Shown here in pieces: positions 61,763-64,000 of a stretch of 64,000 nucleotides of DNA. The DNA comes from Pseudomonadales bacterium (GTDB lineage Bacteria > Pseudomonadota > Gammaproteobacteria > Pseudomonadales > Azotimanducaceae). Position numbers and translations under genes: made by a program. The notes below the pieces were generated by a model. It did not search any database. It was not told where the DNA came from and worked only from the letters and a program-made list of their open reading frames with translations. The first letter of the stretch is position 1. Each line of letters starts with the position of its first letter. Location of the stretch: NCBI GenBank assembly GCA_041395945.1, contig JAWKZN010000001.1:62001-126000 (forward strand), written 5' to 3'.

Positions 61763-63259
61763 TCAGGACTGGGCGATACGCAGCTCGGTGCGCAGATCGT
61801 TGATGCGCTGATCCAGCCTGGCGTTGAGCTGGGTATTGCTGCTTCCTGTGAGACGCCGCGCGTATTCCAGATGCTGGATGGCCCGGTGGTAGTCGCCGTG
61901 GAGCGCGAAGTACTCGGCGCGTGCCCGATGCACGCCCACAATGTCTCCGGCCTGTCCGGATACTTCGGCCAGGTCATACCAGACATCGACATCGTTCGGC
62001 CGCAGCAGGCTCTGGCGCTCCAGCACCGTCTCGGCGATGTCGTATTCCTGGTGCTTGGTCAGCGCGTCGGCGTAGAGCATCGCCAGGGGCGGATTATCCG
62101 GGTTCAACAGGAGCTGACGCTCGAGCAGAGACAGGGACTGCTCCAGGCGCCCTGCAGCGGTGAGCAGTTCGGCATAGGCGGCGACGAACAGCAGCCGATC
62201 CGGATTGCGGGTAAACAGGGAATCGGCAATGGGGAGGGCCTCATCGTGCTTGCCCGCGCGGCTCAGCGCCAGGGCCAGGCCGTACTGGGCGGGGCCGGAA
62301 TCCGGATCGTCGTTGACCTGTTTGCGGTAGTCCTTCACCGCGGCCTCCGGGCTTGCCGCGTAGTGCACCTTGGCGCGTACCCGGGCGAGGGTGTAGTCAG
62401 GCGCATCCGGGTAGGCGCGCTGGGGATACTTCATGGCCTGGGTTTTCGCATCGGCGATGCGGGTTTCCGTGAGCGGGTGGGTGAGCAGAAACTCGGGCGG
62501 CTTGCTCGTGTAGCGGTAGGCGCGGTTCATGGCATCGAACATCCGGGCCATGCCCTGGGGATCCATGTCTGAATTGACCAGGGTATTCATGCCGATCCGA
62601 TCAGCTTCAGTCTCCCGGGAGCGGCTGTACTGCAGTTGCGCGGACTGGGCGGCCGCCTGGGAGGCGGAAATCGCAGCGATACCGGCGTCTCCGCCAGCCG
62701 CCATACCGACCATGATGGCTGCGACCAGAGACGCCAGGGTGGGCAGCATCTGGGCCCGCTGTTCTTCCACACCCCGGGCGAAGTGCCGCTGGCTGAGGTG
62801 AGCCAGCTCGTGTGCGATCACGGAGGAGTATTCGTGGACATCCTCGGCGTACAGCATCAGACCGAGATTGATGCCGACCACGCCCCCGGGTGCGGCGAAA
62901 GCATTCACCGCCGGGGAGTCTATGAGCACCACTTCGAGGACTTTTTCCCGCAGCTCGGAATGCTGGGCGAGGTTGGCGATCTGGTTGCTGACGTAGTACT
63001 TGAGAATCGGATCGCGGATGGTGGGCAGCACCGCGTGAATCTGTTTCAGGAAATTGCGACCGATTTCCTTTTCCAGGGCGGGCGAGATCAGCCGCGACGC
63101 GCCGTCGCCCAGTACTGGCAGATCGTTGGCCGGATTCGAGGCGGCGGGTGCGCCGGAGGCCGCCGTGGGGCCCGCGCACAGCAGGATAAGCGTGGTGATC
63201 CAGGCGAGATTCCAGCGCGGAAGGCGCCGGCGGCGGGCGTTATTCAGCTGGAAATTCAT
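61763..63259 (-). CDS. bepA: M48 periplasmic metalloprotease/chaperone BepA
   Basis: A 498-residue protein assisting outer-membrane protein assembly. The signal peptide (about 1-37) is followed by the M48 domain with zinc motif HELAH (150-154, in VIAHELAHLSQRHF) and the third ligand E218 in SRETEADRIG, then TPR units (from about 320: YRKQVNDDPDSGPAQYGLAL, LLERQLLLNPDN). ATG at 63259 is preferred; ATG 63271 is close. The frame to 63691 is the tusA shadow. Divergent from tusA, separated by a perfect palindrome. Confidence 0.93.
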   Translation of the reverse strand: MNFQLNNARRRRLPRWNLAWITTLILLCAGPTAASGAPAASNPANDLPVLGDGASRLISPALEKEIGRNFLKQIHAVLPTIRDPILKYYVSNQIANLAQHSELREKVLEVVLIDSPAVNAFAAPGGVVGINLGLMLYAEDVHEYSSVIAHELAHLSQRHFARGVEEQRAQMLPTLASLVAAIMVGMAAGGDAGIAAISASQAAAQSAQLQYSRSRETEADRIGMNTLVNSDMDPQGMARMFDAMNRAYRYTSKPPEFLLTHPLTETRIADAKTQAMKYPQRAYPDAPDYTLARVRAKVHYAASPEAAVKDYRKQVNDDPDSGPAQYGLALALSRAGKHDEALPIADSLFTRNPDRLLFVAAYAELLTAAGRLEQSLSLLERQLLLNPDNPPLAMLYADALTKHQEYDIAETVLERQSLLRPNDVDVWYDLAEVSGQAGDIVGVHRARAEYFALHGDYHRAIQHLEYARRLTGSSNTQLNARLDQRINDLRTELRIAQS

Positions 63260-63313
63260 GCGGGCGATCATACTGCATGGACGTGTGGCGGGCAGGAAAA
63301 GTTCAAAACCAGT

Positions 63314-63362
63314 GGAACCTCCGGCTAAGTCGCCGCACCGCAGCGACTTAGCCGGAGGTTCC
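63314..63362. repeat. Perfect 20-bp inverted repeat between bepA and tusA
   Basis: Arms 63314-63333 (GGAACCTCCGGCTAAGTCGC) and 63343-63362 are exact reverse complements with a 9-base loop. No U-tract follows on either strand, so it is not a normal terminator, and it sits between two divergent starts. It could be an operator for a dimeric regulator, a leader hairpin, or a mobile repeat. Confidence 0.85.
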
Positions 63363-63395
63363 CTAGTATGATTGCGCGACCAGCCAGGATTAGAA

Positions 63396-63641
63396 ATGGT
63401 CGATTCCTCTGCCGATACACCGCTGCTGCTCGATGTCACCGGTCTGAACTGCCCGATGCCGCTGTTGAAGGCCAAAAAAGCGCTCAATTCGCTGCCCCCG
63501 GCGGGGCTGCTCAGGGTACTGGCCACGGATCCGGGCTCTGTGCGGGATTTTGAGACTTTCACCCGGCAGAGCGGCCATGAACTGCTCGAATCGAGCCGGG
63601 ACGGCGATACGTTCGTGTATCTGCTGCGCAAAAAAGGCTGA
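63396..63641 (+). CDS. tusA: Sulfur carrier protein TusA-like
   Basis: An 81-residue SirA/TusA-family protein. The persulfide cysteine C19 lies in the CPxP motif of LNCPMPLLKAKKAL (17-30); the C-terminal half GDTFVYLLRKKG closes the beta-alpha fold. In the bepA-tusA-perM neighbourhood it is usually the TusA-like YedF/Pseudomonas homologue, so the exact partner may differ from E. coli TusA in tRNA thiolation. ATG at 63396 has AGGA ten bases before it. perM follows after 8 bases. Confidence 0.9.
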   Translation: MVDSSADTPLLLDVTGLNCPMPLLKAKKALNSLPPAGLLRVLATDPGSVRDFETFTRQSGHELLESSRDGDTFVYLLRKKG

Positions 63642-63649
63642 GATCGGCA

Positions 63650-64000
63650 ATGCGTTTTCTGGAAATCATCGGTGGCTGGATCAATCGGCATTTCTCAAAT
63701 GAGGATGCCATCTATCTCATCGTCTTCCTGGTCATCGGTTTTACGATACTGGTGGTGCTTGGCGAAGTACTGGCGCCGGTGCTCACGGGTCTGGTGCTGG
63801 CATTCGTGCTCCAGGGCCTCGTCAAACGATTAAGAGCGATGCAAGTTCCGGAACCCATCGCGGTCGGACTGAGCTATATCGCCTTTCTCGGCGCCATGCT
63901 GGCCGGACTGCTGTTTGTGTTGCCCCTTGTCTGGCAGCAGCTGGTCGCGCTGCGCGCGGCAGTGCCGAACATCGTCACGCGACTTCAGGAAATGCTGCGC
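63650..64000 (+). CDS. PerM/AI-2E family permease, 5' part cut by window edge
   Basis: The first 117 codons read MRFLEIIGGWINRHFSNEDA, then membrane segments (AIYLIVFLVIGFTILVVLG, EVLAPVLTGLVLAFVLQG) and a soluble turn (RLRAMQVPEPIAVGLSY) followed by another helix pair. This is the N-terminal half of an AI-2E family transporter and a paralogue of the gene at 983-2083. In Pseudomonas a perM-like gene follows tusA directly, as here. Confidence 0.85.
   Translation, partial: MRFLEIIGGWINRHFSNEDAIYLIVFLVIGFTILVVLGEVLAPVLTGLVLAFVLQGLVKRLRAMQVPEPIAVGLSYIAFLGAMLAGLLFVLPLVWQQLVALRAAVPNIVTRLQEMLR

Noticed and set aside
63314..63362. Bidirectional terminator
   Set aside because: The adjacent genes are divergent and there is no U-tract on either side.

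Overview
The window looks like the chromosome of a GC-rich free-living gammaproteobacterium, probably near the Pseudomonadales. This is inferred from gene content and order, not from a database match. The central blocks (wrbA, yihY, a TlpA-like thioredoxin, proS; then aspS-yebC-ruvCAB-tolQRAB-pal-cpoB-queE-queC, with a tRNA-Lys nearby) and the right end (nadA, bepA, tusA, perM) recall, from memory, the order around PA0949-PA1007 of Pseudomonas aeruginosa. Long antisense ORFs opposite almost every gene are a product of the GC-rich code. There is no rRNA, CRISPR array, prophage or complete insertion sequence.

Layout. 1-8276 is one tightly packed minus-strand block: two uncharacterised genes, argC, an aspartate aminotransferase, rhlB, a nitrilase-family hydrolase, an AI-2E-type membrane protein and hisC (cut by the window edge), mostly with 4-base stop/start overlaps. 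8555-11159 holds a divergent carboxylesterase and an MsbA-like ABC exporter. 11225-14567 is an alpha-methylacyl-CoA racemase / propionyl-CoA-synthetase-like / monooxygenase-like operon, followed by a gene-free stretch with two large related palindromic elements. 15174-20623 has DUF2069, wrbA, yihY, a lipoprotein thioredoxin, a lytic transglycosylase and proS. 20786-21440 is an HU protein with a histone-H1-like tail behind a roughly 200-nt structured leader with a good promoter and a clear terminator. 21565-33182 is the core block for translation, recombination, cell envelope and queuosine synthesis.

33173-44659 is accessory: a winged-helix/TPR regulator, a secreted protein, an acyl-CoA synthetase, tRNA-Lys, an alpha/beta hydrolase, an XRE regulator, a phosphotransferase, a cytochrome P450 N-terminal remnant, two SDRs and a GPH-type transporter. 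44883-46295 is a DUF222/HNH endonuclease with a tandem octapeptide tail and a near-consensus LexA box upstream. 46425-53690 carries a lytic transglycosylase, a metallo-beta-lactamase-fold enzyme, an MFS transporter, a D-aminoacylase-like amidohydrolase, a DUF4124 protein that starts inside a 15-bp tandem repeat, and a YfcE-like phosphoesterase. 53735-56875 is an acyl-CoA dehydrogenase pair plus an Hsd4A-like dehydrogenase. 57056-64000 ends with a GshB-like ATP-grasp enzyme, nadA, a DUF2946-like and ZnuD-like metal-uptake pair, bepA, tusA and the start of perM.

Together the accessory genes (racemase, two acyl-CoA synthetases, paired acyl-CoA dehydrogenases, several SDRs, APH-like kinase, P450 remnant) suggest catabolism of branched lipids or sterol-like side chains, set among housekeeping genes. 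The most notable items are the SOS-box HNH endonuclease with palindromic 24-bp repeats, the paired palindromic elements at 14.6-15.1 kb, the structured leader of the HU-like gene, and two decayed gene fragments (a response-regulator tail and a P450 N terminus).
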